Shown: piece by piece, positions 14,705 through 22,420 of the stretch | Numbering within the stretch: the stretch's first letter is position 1 | Layout: every line of letters begins with the position of its first letter | Origin: Minisyncoccota bacterium | GTDB taxonomy: Bacteria; Patescibacteriota; Minisyncoccia; Phycocordibacterales; Phycocordibacteraceae | NCBI GenBank assembly: GCA_028687085.1 | Contig: JAQUAU010000002.1 | Coordinates: forward strand, 1 to 35,187 | Direction of reading: 5' to 3' | DNA: 35,187 nt | Translations under genes and position numbers: made by a program | Notes under the pieces: model-generated | Told to the model about the DNA's origin: nothing | The model's database searches: none | What the model saw: only the letters and a program-made list of their open reading frames with translations

Positions 14705-15145
14705 TCATTCACCGACCCTTCCTCGACCCTTGGACGACTCGCGAGCCAGATACAGGAGTCCGCCAATTGCCGGGAGAGCACTGAGGTAGTGCGTGATCTT
14801 TCCATCTGTCGATTTCATCGGTGTGACAAGCATCGTAGCCGCGAAGGCTAAGGCGATCCCGAAGAAGCCGAAGATCCATACAGAGAAAATTGCTCCAGAC
14901 AGGCCAGAAAGAACAGCGAGTACGATCGAGAGCGATGAAGTTCCGATAACAACGGCAATCGGGTGCATAAAAAAGATGGTAATGATGATGAACACCGACG
15001 CCACGAGTCCAGCCGTAGCAAGTCCCCCGATAGCAGCATCGAGAGCACTCGTATTATCGTGACTTCCCATTATCAAGACTACCAGCAGTCCTAGCACCAC
15101 CTGAGGAATCGTCAGGTAGGCTCCCCACTTCCCTAAAATGTCCAT
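14705..15145 (-). CDS. Four-helix membrane protein of unknown function
   Basis: A 146-residue hydrophobic protein with four probable membrane helices (about residues 8-27, 37-60, 63-88 and 91-108). It has a polar C-terminus (ARESSKGRGRVGE). I recognise no family. Unlike most genes here it has a real leader, with TTGACA-17-CATAAT at 15220-15192, a ~40-nt leader and a G-rich Shine-Dalgarno-like stretch (GGGGGAG) just before ATG 15145. It has its own terminator, so it is a single-gene unit. Confidence 0.7.
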   Translation of the reverse strand: MDILGKWGAYLTIPQVVLGLLVVLIMGSHDNTSALDAAIGGLATAGLVASVFIIITIFFMHPIAVVIGTSSLSIVLAVLSGLSGAIFSVWIFGFFGIALAFAATMLVTPMKSTDGKITHYLSALPAIGGLLYLARESSKGRGRVGE

Positions 15146-15191
15146 AACTCCCCCTGTATATGGCTCGCGCGGCGCGTGAGTTCCGAGGAAT

Positions 15192-15220
15192 ATTATGTGC
15201 TATAGAACCTATATTGTCAA
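15192..15220 (-). promoter_or_regulatory. Promoter for the four-helix membrane protein
   Basis: Perfect TTGACA (15220-15215), a 17-bp spacer and CATAAT (15197-15192) on the minus strand. The -35 overlaps the metG stop codon. Confidence 0.75.
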
Positions 15221-16626
15221 AGACGTGGAAAGAGATTCTCGGGCTTTTTGTTCTCCTGCACAGCCTGGAGTATCTTCTCGGCTGTGGCGGGCATATACGG
15301 ACGCAGGCTTGCTCCAATTCGATACAGTTCTTGGACAAGCTCAGTAATGACGCGCTTCCCTTCTTCCGGATTTTCCTTCACTACCACAAAGGGCCTCTCT
15401 GCAGTAATACGCAGATCGGCGGCGCTAATACGCGCCCACATCGCATCCATCGCTTCGTTGAACTTGAAACCGACAATCGGTTCAGGAGTCGCCGCATCAG
15501 CACTGACCGGATTCTGGAGATAGGTTTCTGCAAGCTGCATCACCCGCGCGACGAGGTTGCCGAGGCCGTTGGTGAGGTGTGCGGTGTAGTGGTCGTGGAT
15601 CGCCTCAAGCGTGAGGTCAGAATCTTCAACCGGGCTCACGTGTCGCAAAAGGAGATACCGCACCGCATCCGTGCCGTACTGCTCCACCAAATCGAGCGGA
15701 TTGATGACATTCCCGATTGACTTGCTCATCTTAGCTCCGCCAGAAGTGATGAACCCATGATAGAAGACAGAATCGGTATTCTTAATCTCAGCCGACATAA
15801 GCATCGCCTGCCACATCAAAGACTGAAAGCGCAATTGATCCTTCCCTGCTATCTGCAGCGTCGTACCCTCCTCCCAGAATTTCTTGAAATTCCCTTCGGT
15901 ATCTTCGGGCCAGCCGAGCGTAGAGATGTAGTTGGTGAGCGCGTCGAACCACACATACATCACCTGCGAATCATCGTCTGGGACGGGAATGCCCCACGAT
16001 GCTCGCGACGCTTCGCGCGAGATGCTGAAATCTTCGAGCCCCCCCTTTACAAAATTGATTGCCTCGATGCGGCGCCACTCTGGAATGAGGACCTCCGGCC
16101 GTTCGAGATAGGCGAGAAGCTCTTTTTCATATTTCGAAAATCGAAAGAAGTAATTCTCTTCGGACACTTCGGTAAGCTCGCCGTTCGGATGGAGCGGGCA
16201 CGTCCCGTCGACAAGCTCCTTCTCGGTCTTGAACGCCTCGCATCCGACACAGTAGAGGCCAGTATAGGTCTTCTTATAGACATCCCCTTTTGCCGCACAG
16301 CGACGCCACATCTCTTGCGCGGCCTCCAGGTGCTCAGGGTCGGTCGTGCGAATAAAACGATCATTCGTCAGATTGAGCGCATCCTTCAATTTATGAAACT
16401 CGGCGGCATAGTGATCGACGTATGCCTGCGGCTCTTGCCCTGCCTTTTGCGCAGCTTCAAGAATCTTTTGCCCATGCTCGTCTGTCCCCATCGAGAAGAA
16501 CACCTCGTCTCCGGCCGCTCTCCAGACGCGGGCGAGAACGTCAGCCTGTACGGCCTCAAGCGCGAATCCGATATGCGGATCCGCATTTACATACGGGAGT
16601 GTGGTAGTAAGGTAGCGCGCACTCAT
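15217..16626 (-). CDS. metG: Methionyl-tRNA synthetase
   Basis: A 469-residue class I synthetase that charges tRNA-Met. The HIGH motif appears as PHIGF (residues 17-21) and KMSKS is exact (299-303). The zinc-knuckle insert is visible in GLYCVGCEAFKTEKELVDG and CPLHP, and the anticodon-binding helical domain follows from about residue 340. It ends at PENLFPRL and lacks the C-terminal EMAP-type tRNA-binding domain of larger MetRSs. ATG 16626 is 7 nt after the stop of the AI-2E-type transporter gene, so the two are probably co-transcribed. Confidence 0.97.
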   Translation of the reverse strand: MSARYLTTTLPYVNADPHIGFALEAVQADVLARVWRAAGDEVFFSMGTDEHGQKILEAAQKAGQEPQAYVDHYAAEFHKLKDALNLTNDRFIRTTDPEHLEAAQEMWRRCAAKGDVYKKTYTGLYCVGCEAFKTEKELVDGTCPLHPNGELTEVSEENYFFRFSKYEKELLAYLERPEVLIPEWRRIEAINFVKGGLEDFSISREASRASWGIPVPDDDSQVMYVWFDALTNYISTLGWPEDTEGNFKKFWEEGTTLQIAGKDQLRFQSLMWQAMLMSAEIKNTDSVFYHGFITSGGAKMSKSIGNVINPLDLVEQYGTDAVRYLLLRHVSPVEDSDLTLEAIHDHYTAHLTNGLGNLVARVMQLAETYLQNPVSADAATPEPIVGFKFNEAMDAMWARISAADLRITAERPFVVVKENPEEGKRVITELVQELYRIGASLRPYMPATAEKILQAVQENKKPENLFPRL

Positions 16627-16632
16627 AGAGGA

Positions 16633-17670
16633 TTAGCCGCGCGCGGCGCGGCGTTTTCGCTTATCAAAGTCGGTAATAAGTTCGAGAATGACTGCCGCGA
16701 CCGGCACCGAGAGCAGGACGCCGAGGAATCCGGCAAGCGTGTAGCCGGCGATGAGCGCGACGATAACGAGAAGAGGCGGGAGGCCGACAATCTTCTTTAC
16801 GATAAGCGGATAGATGAGATTGGCCTCGAACTGGTTCACGACGATATAGAGGCCGGCGACGATGACGCCGAGCGAAACGCCGCCGTTACTGTAGCCGACG
16901 ATAGCCGCCGCCGTCCCTGCGATAAGCGAGCCAAATACAGGAATAATCTCCGCAACTGCCGTAAAGACGGCGAGCAGGAGCGCGTACGGGATGCCGATGA
17001 TAAGAAGGCCGAGATAGACGAGGATGGCGACAATGACCGAGAGCAGTATCTGCCCCTGCATCCAGAGCCCGATCTTCTTCTGTGACCGCTTCCAGAGATC
17101 GACTGAGTAGTCCTCATAGGCAACCGGCATCACCATGCGGAGGAAGTCGTCCACGCCCGTGTCTTGAAGCGCGAAGTAGAACGAGAGCACGATGACAAGC
17201 ACGAGCGAGAAGATGCCGCCGAAGAAGGTGACCAGGAGCTGTATCACGCCGCCCGAAGTCGCGGTAAAGACCGACTGCAGCGAGAGTAGCGTTTGCATGA
17301 ACGACGAACCCCCGCCCACGAGACTCGACGAGTTTGAAAAGGGCGACACCGAGTTTATCGAATCGAGATATTTCGGCATCGCAGAGAGGAAGCCGGCGGC
17401 GTCGGCAATAATCGGCGGGAAGAGGAAGTAGAGCAGGCCGAAGACCGAACCGAAGACAAGCACATAGACAAGGAGTGCGGCCACGAAGCGCGGGAGGCGA
17501 TGACGGATAAAGAAGGCCACGCCCGGTTCGATAGCCGAGGCGATGACAATAGCGGTAAGCACGAGGAGGGCGAGGTCGCGCAGAAGCCAGAAGAGATATG
17601 CCCCGGCGATAATAAAGAGGGCGGCAAAAACGGTACCTGACGTGATAGAAACCCTGAATTCCTTGTTCAT
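16633..17670 (-). CDS. AI-2E family (PerM-type) membrane transporter
   Basis: A 345-residue polytopic protein with about eight membrane segments. Family hallmarks are LFPPIIADAAGFL near residue 95, the central soluble segment (SINSVSPFSNSSSLVGGG), FAVAE/IPVFGS-type sequence (AVFTAVAEIIPVFGSLIAG) and the FEANLIYPLIVKKIVGLPPL signature. Family members export diverse small molecules or ions; AI-2 itself is unproven here. ATG 17670 is preferred because TAGGAT ends 7 nt before it and the longer form is a non-conserved extension. Confidence 0.87.
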   Translation of the reverse strand: MNKEFRVSITSGTVFAALFIIAGAYLFWLLRDLALLVLTAIVIASAIEPGVAFFIRHRLPRFVAALLVYVLVFGSVFGLLYFLFPPIIADAAGFLSAMPKYLDSINSVSPFSNSSSLVGGGSSFMQTLLSLQSVFTATSGGVIQLLVTFFGGIFSLVLVIVLSFYFALQDTGVDDFLRMVMPVAYEDYSVDLWKRSQKKIGLWMQGQILLSVIVAILVYLGLLIIGIPYALLLAVFTAVAEIIPVFGSLIAGTAAAIVGYSNGGVSLGVIVAGLYIVVNQFEANLIYPLIVKKIVGLPPLLVIVALIAGYTLAGFLGVLLSVPVAAVILELITDFDKRKRRAARG

Positions 17671-17696
17671 TAGGGAAATCCTAGCATTCCTAGCCC

Positions 17697-17729
17697 AAAA
17701 CAAAAGCGGCGCGTGCTCTCACGAGCCGC
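17697..17729 (-). terminator. Terminator of the 17752-18393 gene
   Basis: A GCGGC/GCCGC stem extended by CGTG/CACG around a 4-nt loop (17706-17729), with TTTTGTTTT downstream on the minus strand. It separates this gene from the AI-2E-type transporter. Confidence 0.8.
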
Positions 17730-17751
17730 GCCGCCGAAGTTGAACCGGTAC

Positions 17752-18393
17752 TCAAAAACCAGGAGGGACAATCTTATCGCGTGAGTCCCAATCCCCCGGA
17801 ATATCAACCGGGTGGGTTTCAAAACACCAGCCCGGATGACCGCCACTCCAATGTACATCCACGGCCCAGAGACGGCCGTTCGCATCTCGAATATAGGCAA
17901 TGTTCTTAGAACCTTTTACAAGAAGTTCTCCTTCTTGCCCCGCGCCTTGTCGCTTCAGTCGTTCCCACAGATGAGCCAATGTTGTTTCTGAAGCACCACC
18001 GACCGGAGCGAGAATTGGCGCATGCCCTTTCTCAAGGATGTGTAGTGTGGCAGAAGCAATGCTAGCTTTTGTTTTGCCAAGGAAGATATCCTTGAAATCA
18101 AAACCAAGATACACAATTCTCACACCATCTATAGTTATTTCTCTTCCGATTCTTCCGTCCTCACGGAATTTTTCTGCCGCATTAAAGACAGCATCTTCCG
18201 GGCTCTGGCGGCCAACTTTTATGGACTTCTTTATCGCAGCCGTCGTTGGCTCAAGATCTCTCAAGAAGCTCTTGAGAGCAGTCGGATCATTGATCCAGTG
18301 CTGCATACTTTCGCCCGAAAGCGGCGGCATGCAAGTCGCCACGGTGGCGAGGAATCTCGCTGTTTGCCCATCGTAGGTTTTCGTCATTGTCAT
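17752..18393 (-). CDS. Conserved CPR hypothetical protein
   Basis: A 213-residue protein without signal peptide or membrane helix. N-terminal part: ATCMPPLSGESMQHWINDPT. C-terminal part: VRIVYLGFDFKDIFLGK, ETTLAHLWERLKRQGAGQEG, ELLVKGSKNIAYIRDANGRL, WAVDVHWSGGHPGWCFE. I recall proteins with this two-part pattern as a recurrent, often multicopy family in Parcubacteria with no assigned function; I cannot verify this here. ATG 18393 has a clear Shine-Dalgarno (AGGAG, 8 nt away), which decides the start against the longer ORF to 18504. It has a near-consensus promoter, a ~118-nt leader with a 16-bp hairpin, and its own terminator, so it is an independently regulated unit. Confidence 0.75.
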   Translation of the reverse strand: MTMTKTYDGQTARFLATVATCMPPLSGESMQHWINDPTALKSFLRDLEPTTAAIKKSIKVGRQSPEDAVFNAAEKFREDGRIGREITIDGVRIVYLGFDFKDIFLGKTKASIASATLHILEKGHAPILAPVGGASETTLAHLWERLKRQGAGQEGELLVKGSKNIAYIRDANGRLWAVDVHWSGGHPGWCFETHPVDIPGDWDSRDKIVPPGF

Positions 18394-18436
18394 GACGTTT
18401 TCTCCTATGCTAATAGCCCCAACCGAATAGTTGAGT

Positions 18437-18487
18437 TTCGCCACAGCAGAAAATTGCCTAGGTAAGACCGCTTTCTGCTGTGGCGAA
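18437..18487 (-). promoter_or_regulatory. Strong hairpin in the 5' leader of the CPR hypothetical gene
   Basis: Perfect 16-bp inverted repeat (18437-18452 with 18472-18487; arm TTCGCCACAGCAGAAA) with a 19-nt loop. It starts about 23 nt after the predicted transcription start and ends 43 nt before the ATG. No T-run follows, so it is not an intrinsic terminator. It could be an mRNA stabiliser, a protein-binding site or a mobile palindrome. Confidence 0.8.
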
Positions 18488-18516
18488 TATGATGAATGAA
18501 CCAAAAACTAAAGTCT

Positions 18517-18544
18517 AGTATACACTAATTATGTCTATAGTCAA
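18517..18544 (-). promoter_or_regulatory. Promoter for the CPR hypothetical gene
   Basis: TTGACT (18544-18539), 16 bp, TATACT (18522-18517) on the minus strand. Predicted start is near 18510. Confidence 0.75.
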
Positions 18545-18594
18545 GTTTCTAACGAGAGTCGCCAAACGAGCCCGTATATACGGCGCAAATTTTT

Positions 18595-18611
18595 ACAAGG
18601 TTCGACCTTGT
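18595..18611. repeat. Short hairpin repeat at the end of glyS (AAGGTTCGACCTT core)
   Basis: A 7-bp stem, ACAAGGT-TCG-ACCTTGT, touches the glyS stop. The 15-base core CAAGGTTCGACCTTG occurs again in the terminator at 32814-32854, once in each arm. On the minus strand no T-run follows here. Confidence 0.6.
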
Positions 18612-19936
18612 TATTGGATTGCGGAGCGGATACGCTCGGCGACTTCAGCAATCGAGAGACGCTCTTGAGTGCCCGAGTCGCGATGGCGTAGCGTCACCGT
18701 ATCCTTGAGGTCTGGCGTTTCGCCGAGCGTGTCGAAGTCGATGGTGATGCAGAACGGCGTGCCGATCTCATCCTGGCGTCGGTAGCGCTTGCCGATGTTA
18801 CCGTTGTCGTCCCACGCGATAGCTGGGTGAATCTTCTGCAATTCTGCGCGCACCTCACGAGCCTTCTCCACGAGCTCGGGCTTATTCTTTAAGAGTGGCG
18901 AGACCATCGCCTTCACCGGTGCAATCTTCGGCGCAAGTGCGAGATACGCGCGCGTCTCCTCTCCCATTACATCTTCCTTATAGGCACTCGCGAGGATTGC
19001 GAGGATCGTGCGATCAACGCCGAATGACGGCTCGATAACATGCGGGATGAATTTCTCTTTACTCTCTTCATCGAGGTATGCAAGTTCAATGCTCGATGCC
19101 TGCGCATGAGCTGAGAGATCGAAGTCGCCGCGATAGGCGAGCCCCCAGAGCTCTTTGCGTCCGAACGGATAATCGAATTCAAAATCGATAGTGCGCTTGC
19201 TGTAGTGCGCGCGATCTTTCGCCTCGACTTCAAGTTCGTGCACACTGTCGTGCGGCAATCCGATAGCTGTCGCGAAGAGGTGCATCATCTTTCTCCACTC
19301 CTCAAACGCCTGTTCCCATTCGCCTGAAGGTACAAAATATTCTATCTCCATCTGTGAGAACTCGCGCGAACGAAAGACGAAGTCGCGCGGAGCGATCTCG
19401 TTCCTAAAGGCCTTCCCTACTTGGGCAATGCCGAAGGGGAGCTTCGGGTGAAGCGCATCCACGACGTTCTTGTAGTTCGTGAAGATCCCGCCGGCCGTCT
19501 CAGGGCGCAGATAGACCGTCGCGGAATCATCTTCCATCGCGCCCGAGTGCGTCTTGAACATCATATTGAACTGTCGCGCTTCACCAAGTGCACCGGCACA
19601 CTCCGGACACTTCGTCGCATCGTCAAGATGGTCCGCGCGGAAACGTCTCTTACACTTTTCGCATTCGACGAGCGGATCGGCAAATCCGGCGACGTGGCCG
19701 GAGGCTTCCCAAATCTTGGGATTCATCAAAATCGCCGCATCCACACCGTACATGTCGTCACGAGAATCTCGGAACATAGAGAGCCACAGGCGTTCCACAT
19801 TCTCCTTCAGCACGACGCCGTAGGGGCCGTAGTCGAAGGTGCCGGCGAGGCCGCCGTATATCTCAGAACCCGGGAACACGAACCCGCGGCGCTTGGCGAG
19901 TGAGACAATCTTTTCCATCAGGTTCGATTCATTCAT
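18611..19936 (-). CDS. glyS: Glycyl-tRNA synthetase (homodimeric class II type)
   Basis: A 441-residue class II synthetase of the single-polypeptide type. The start shows LAGTFDYGPYGVVLK, a zinc finger (C92, C95, C110, C113) follows, then motif 2 (FRNEIAPRDFVFRSREFSQM, EIEYF) and motif 3 (EPSFGVDRTILAIL). The C-terminal anticodon-binding domain starts about residue 340 (IAPVKAMVSPLL, then GKRYRRQDEIGTPFCITID). TAAAGT lies 6 nt before ATG 19936, with no Shine-Dalgarno. The symbol follows the homodimeric enzyme (also called glyQS). Confidence 0.97.
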   Translation of the reverse strand: MNESNLMEKIVSLAKRRGFVFPGSEIYGGLAGTFDYGPYGVVLKENVERLWLSMFRDSRDDMYGVDAAILMNPKIWEASGHVAGFADPLVECEKCKRRFRADHLDDATKCPECAGALGEARQFNMMFKTHSGAMEDDSATVYLRPETAGGIFTNYKNVVDALHPKLPFGIAQVGKAFRNEIAPRDFVFRSREFSQMEIEYFVPSGEWEQAFEEWRKMMHLFATAIGLPHDSVHELEVEAKDRAHYSKRTIDFEFDYPFGRKELWGLAYRGDFDLSAHAQASSIELAYLDEESKEKFIPHVIEPSFGVDRTILAILASAYKEDVMGEETRAYLALAPKIAPVKAMVSPLLKNKPELVEKAREVRAELQKIHPAIAWDDNGNIGKRYRRQDEIGTPFCITIDFDTLGETPDLKDTVTLRHRDSGTQERLSIAEVAERIRSAIQ

Positions 19937-19962
19937 AGGACTACTTTACTCTAAGAGAGCCG

Positions 19963-21837
19963 CTATTGCACAACGGCGTTGGTTGGGACATATCCCGGGT
20001 CGCCAACCGTCTCGGTCGTTATCGGGTCTGCCGTCGCAGAGACCTGCACACCGGCGAAGCGGTCATACCCAGAGAACGCCACCGGGCCGGTAAGCTGAGG
20101 CGCGCTCCCCTTCTGCGAGGTCGAGGGCGTGAGCGACACCTGGAAGGAGCCCTGCGCACTCGCGCCCTGGGCGAGGTCGCCTATCGTCCAGGTTACGACG
20201 CGGGACTTTTCGTCATATGAGAATGAACCCGAGCCCGCGGTCTGCGCGGCATACGAGACATAGCTCGGCAGAGCCGCTGTCATGGTACTGCCCGCTATCG
20301 CACTCCCTTTATTCTGCGCGCTCCATCGCAGCGTATACGTCGTCGCCACCTCGGCGCGCGGCGGGACGGGGCCGCTCGTGCCCTGGTGCGATGAAGAAGC
20401 GGAGAGGGCGACGGCCGTCGCGACCTTAAAGGTCTTTGTTATCGAGGAGTTCACGTTCTCGGGCACATTCGTCTGCCCGAGGCGCGTGCCTGCTACCGAG
20501 ATCGTGAGATTCACGAGCGGCCCGGTCGCTGAAGTTCCGGCCGGCAAGGTCGCGAAGGTGAAGGCGCCGATGCCTGAAGCGCCGGGCGAGAGCGTCGCGA
20601 GCGCAGGATCGGTGTCCCGACTGAAGAGAATCGTGCGCGTCGCAGAATTATAGAAGCCACTCGTGGTCCGAATGCTGTTGTAATCGACGGCCGAACCGGA
20701 GAGTGCAATCGAGACCGTGACGTTCTGAACGACGGTCGCGAGCGTATTTGTGTAGGCGACGGTGACGTTCTGGTAACTCCCAGGAGCGATGATGGTATTC
20801 CCCGACGCATCGCCATTCATCGCGAGGATCGTATCGATAAAGGGCGCGGCGATAGTTACGGTCACGTCTTGCGTCATATACGAGACGGCGAGCGACTGAT
20901 TGCTTGAGGCATCTGCGGTGCCGACGGTAAAGTGGAACACGCGCAGTTCCTTGTTCTGCCCCGAGAGGATGCCGGTCAGTGTTATCACTTTGCTCGCACC
21001 CGGCTTCAGCGAACCGACGAGGAAGCTTGAATTATTCAGCGGGAGCGATGACGACGTTACCAAGAAGCCGAAGGGGAAAGCGCCCGCGACAACGACATTG
21101 TTGATCGAGATTGTCGCATTGTTGCGGACCGTAAGCGTAAGCGTGAGCGGCTTGTTCGAGACAGTTTCAGAAAGCGTATCCACCGATACCGAGAGCGGCG
21201 TCGTCGAAATCGTAAGCGCATAGGACGATTTCTTTACGAAGACAGCATTGCTGCCGGTCGTACCGTAAGAAAAGGAGATCGGGAGCGCGAGACTCTGCCC
21301 TTCTCCGCCGAAGAGTACTGCCTTGACCGAGCGGGTGATGGTCGCTCCGCTTGCGAGCTCTCCTAGATTCTCGACGTAATGCGGATATGTTTTTGAGACG
21401 TTCGTAGCATCTCGTGTGCCGTTCGGGAAATCGATCTCGATTGTCGCGTTCTCGATTGCGACCGGATTTTTATTCGTGATGGTTATAAGAAGCGGCACCG
21501 TGTCGCCTCCGGCGATGGTCGTCGGTCCCTGGATATCAATCGAAACTTTATCTACCGAGACAGCATTCCCGCCGAAATAAAAGAAGTAGCCGGCGATGCC
21601 GAGTGCCAAGAAGAAAAAGGTGACCGCGCCGATAAAAAAGACCCCCGCGAAACGCACGTGCCGCTCTCCCTGATGCGGGGTACGAGAGAGCACCGGCTCT
21701 TCCCAAGCGTGCGGGAGCGCGTGCTCGTCGGGAGCCGAGAGCGCGGCACGCCGAGAGCGCGGCACGCCGGCAGAGCTATAGAGCCGTTTGCGAGCGAGCT
21801 CGAGTGAGCTGGTATCGTCTTCAGGAGCGTAGGGCAT
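19963..21837 (-). CDS. Single-pass surface protein with DUF11-like repeats
   Basis: A 624-residue protein from ATG 21837 (MPYAPEDDTSSLELARKRLY). A ~62-residue cytoplasmic segment is followed by one membrane helix (about 63-87, VRFAGVFFIGAVTFFFLALG) and an extracellular part of ~535 residues. That part is built from Ig-like/DUF11 units (DTVPLLITITNKNPVAIENA, KPLTLTLTVRNNATISINNV, TYTLRWSAQNKGSA, VTWTIGDLAQG). A cell-surface structural or adhesion role is inferred. The longer ORF to 22026 overlaps recO and is rejected. TGATATACT, an extended -10 that uses the recO stop TGA, ends 7 nt before this ATG. Confidence 0.82.
   Translation of the reverse strand: MPYAPEDDTSSLELARKRLYSSAGVPRSRRAALSAPDEHALPHAWEEPVLSRTPHQGERHVRFAGVFFIGAVTFFFLALGIAGYFFYFGGNAVSVDKVSIDIQGPTTIAGGDTVPLLITITNKNPVAIENATIEIDFPNGTRDATNVSKTYPHYVENLGELASGATITRSVKAVLFGGEGQSLALPISFSYGTTGSNAVFVKKSSYALTISTTPLSVSVDTLSETVSNKPLTLTLTVRNNATISINNVVVAGAFPFGFLVTSSSLPLNNSSFLVGSLKPGASKVITLTGILSGQNKELRVFHFTVGTADASSNQSLAVSYMTQDVTVTIAAPFIDTILAMNGDASGNTIIAPGSYQNVTVAYTNTLATVVQNVTVSIALSGSAVDYNSIRTTSGFYNSATRTILFSRDTDPALATLSPGASGIGAFTFATLPAGTSATGPLVNLTISVAGTRLGQTNVPENVNSSITKTFKVATAVALSASSSHQGTSGPVPPRAEVATTYTLRWSAQNKGSAIAGSTMTAALPSYVSYAAQTAGSGSFSYDEKSRVVTWTIGDLAQGASAQGSFQVSLTPSTSQKGSAPQLTGPVAFSGYDRFAGVQVSATADPITTETVGDPGYVPTNAVVQ
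21735..21766. repeat. Tandem 16-bp duplication inside the DUF11-like gene
   Basis: CCGAGAGCGCGGCACG occurs twice without a gap. The unit is not a multiple of three, so gain or loss of one copy would shift the frame of the cytoplasmic N-terminus. Confidence 0.75.
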
Positions 21838-21850
21838 CGCGCTTAGTATA

Positions 21851-22420
21851 TCAAAGCCCGGAGGCTTCAATACCGCGATTAATGCGTGCGATGTAGTCTG
21901 CTCGGCCATGCTTGATAGTGTCGAGGACTGTCGGCGTGAATGCGGATTTCTCTCCCGGTATCTCTCCCGCATCGAGCCCGAGTGCGGCGAGCACGCGGAG
22001 CGCAGCGAGCGCTTCGAGCGACTCATCTTCGCTTTGGGGCAGAGTTGCGAGCGCTTCGAGAAAGCCTCTCATAATGGGAAACAGTTCGGCCTCCTGCGCT
22101 TCGCCGGCGACCAAGCGGAGCAAGAGGCCTGACACGCGCACTGCCGCCTCTCGCGCGCGAGCACGCGTCACCCGCGCGAACCAATTTTCTTCGAGCACCG
22201 CACCGGCGATCCTCCAGCCGTCTCTCCCACGCACCAGCACGACTGAACTCTCTGCAAACGTGACGAGAGAGGAGGCGAGCTTCGCATTCGATTTCCGCAC
22301 GCTCTGTGCGAGCGCGCGCACGAGACCGAGCTCGGGCGTAAGTAGGGTCACAAATGAACTCGACTCTCCGATCGGCGACCGTGAGAGCACGATGCCGCGC
22401 GTGTCGTACTTATGCCGCAT
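21851..22420 (-). CDS. recO: DNA repair protein RecO, short form
   Basis: A 189-residue protein starting MRHKYDTRGIVLSRSPIGES. The N-terminal OB-fold pattern is typical: RGIVLS, SSFVTLLTPELGLVRALAQS, VRKSNAKLASSLVTFAESSV, VLVRGRDGWRIAGA. The helical part follows. It is shorter than the usual ~230-250 residues and shows no zinc-finger cysteines. RecO helps load RecA on SSB-coated DNA. The ATG overlaps the end of ileS by 11 nt; the longer ORF to 22660 is only the ileS shadow. The call rests mainly on the N-terminal half. Confidence 0.78.
   Translation of the reverse strand: MRHKYDTRGIVLSRSPIGESSSFVTLLTPELGLVRALAQSVRKSNAKLASSLVTFAESSVVLVRGRDGWRIAGAVLEENWFARVTRARAREAAVRVSGLLLRLVAGEAQEAELFPIMRGFLEALATLPQSEDESLEALAALRVLAALGLDAGEIPGEKSAFTPTVLDTIKHGRADYIARINRGIEASGL

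Noticed and set aside
15757..17085. Plus-strand ORF of 442 codons opposite metG and the AI-2E transporter
   Set aside because: Shadow spanning two real genes; composition follows their codons.
18595..18611. Intrinsic terminator for glyS
   Set aside because: The 7-bp hairpin is followed on the minus strand by A-rich rather than T-rich sequence, so I list it only as a repeat.
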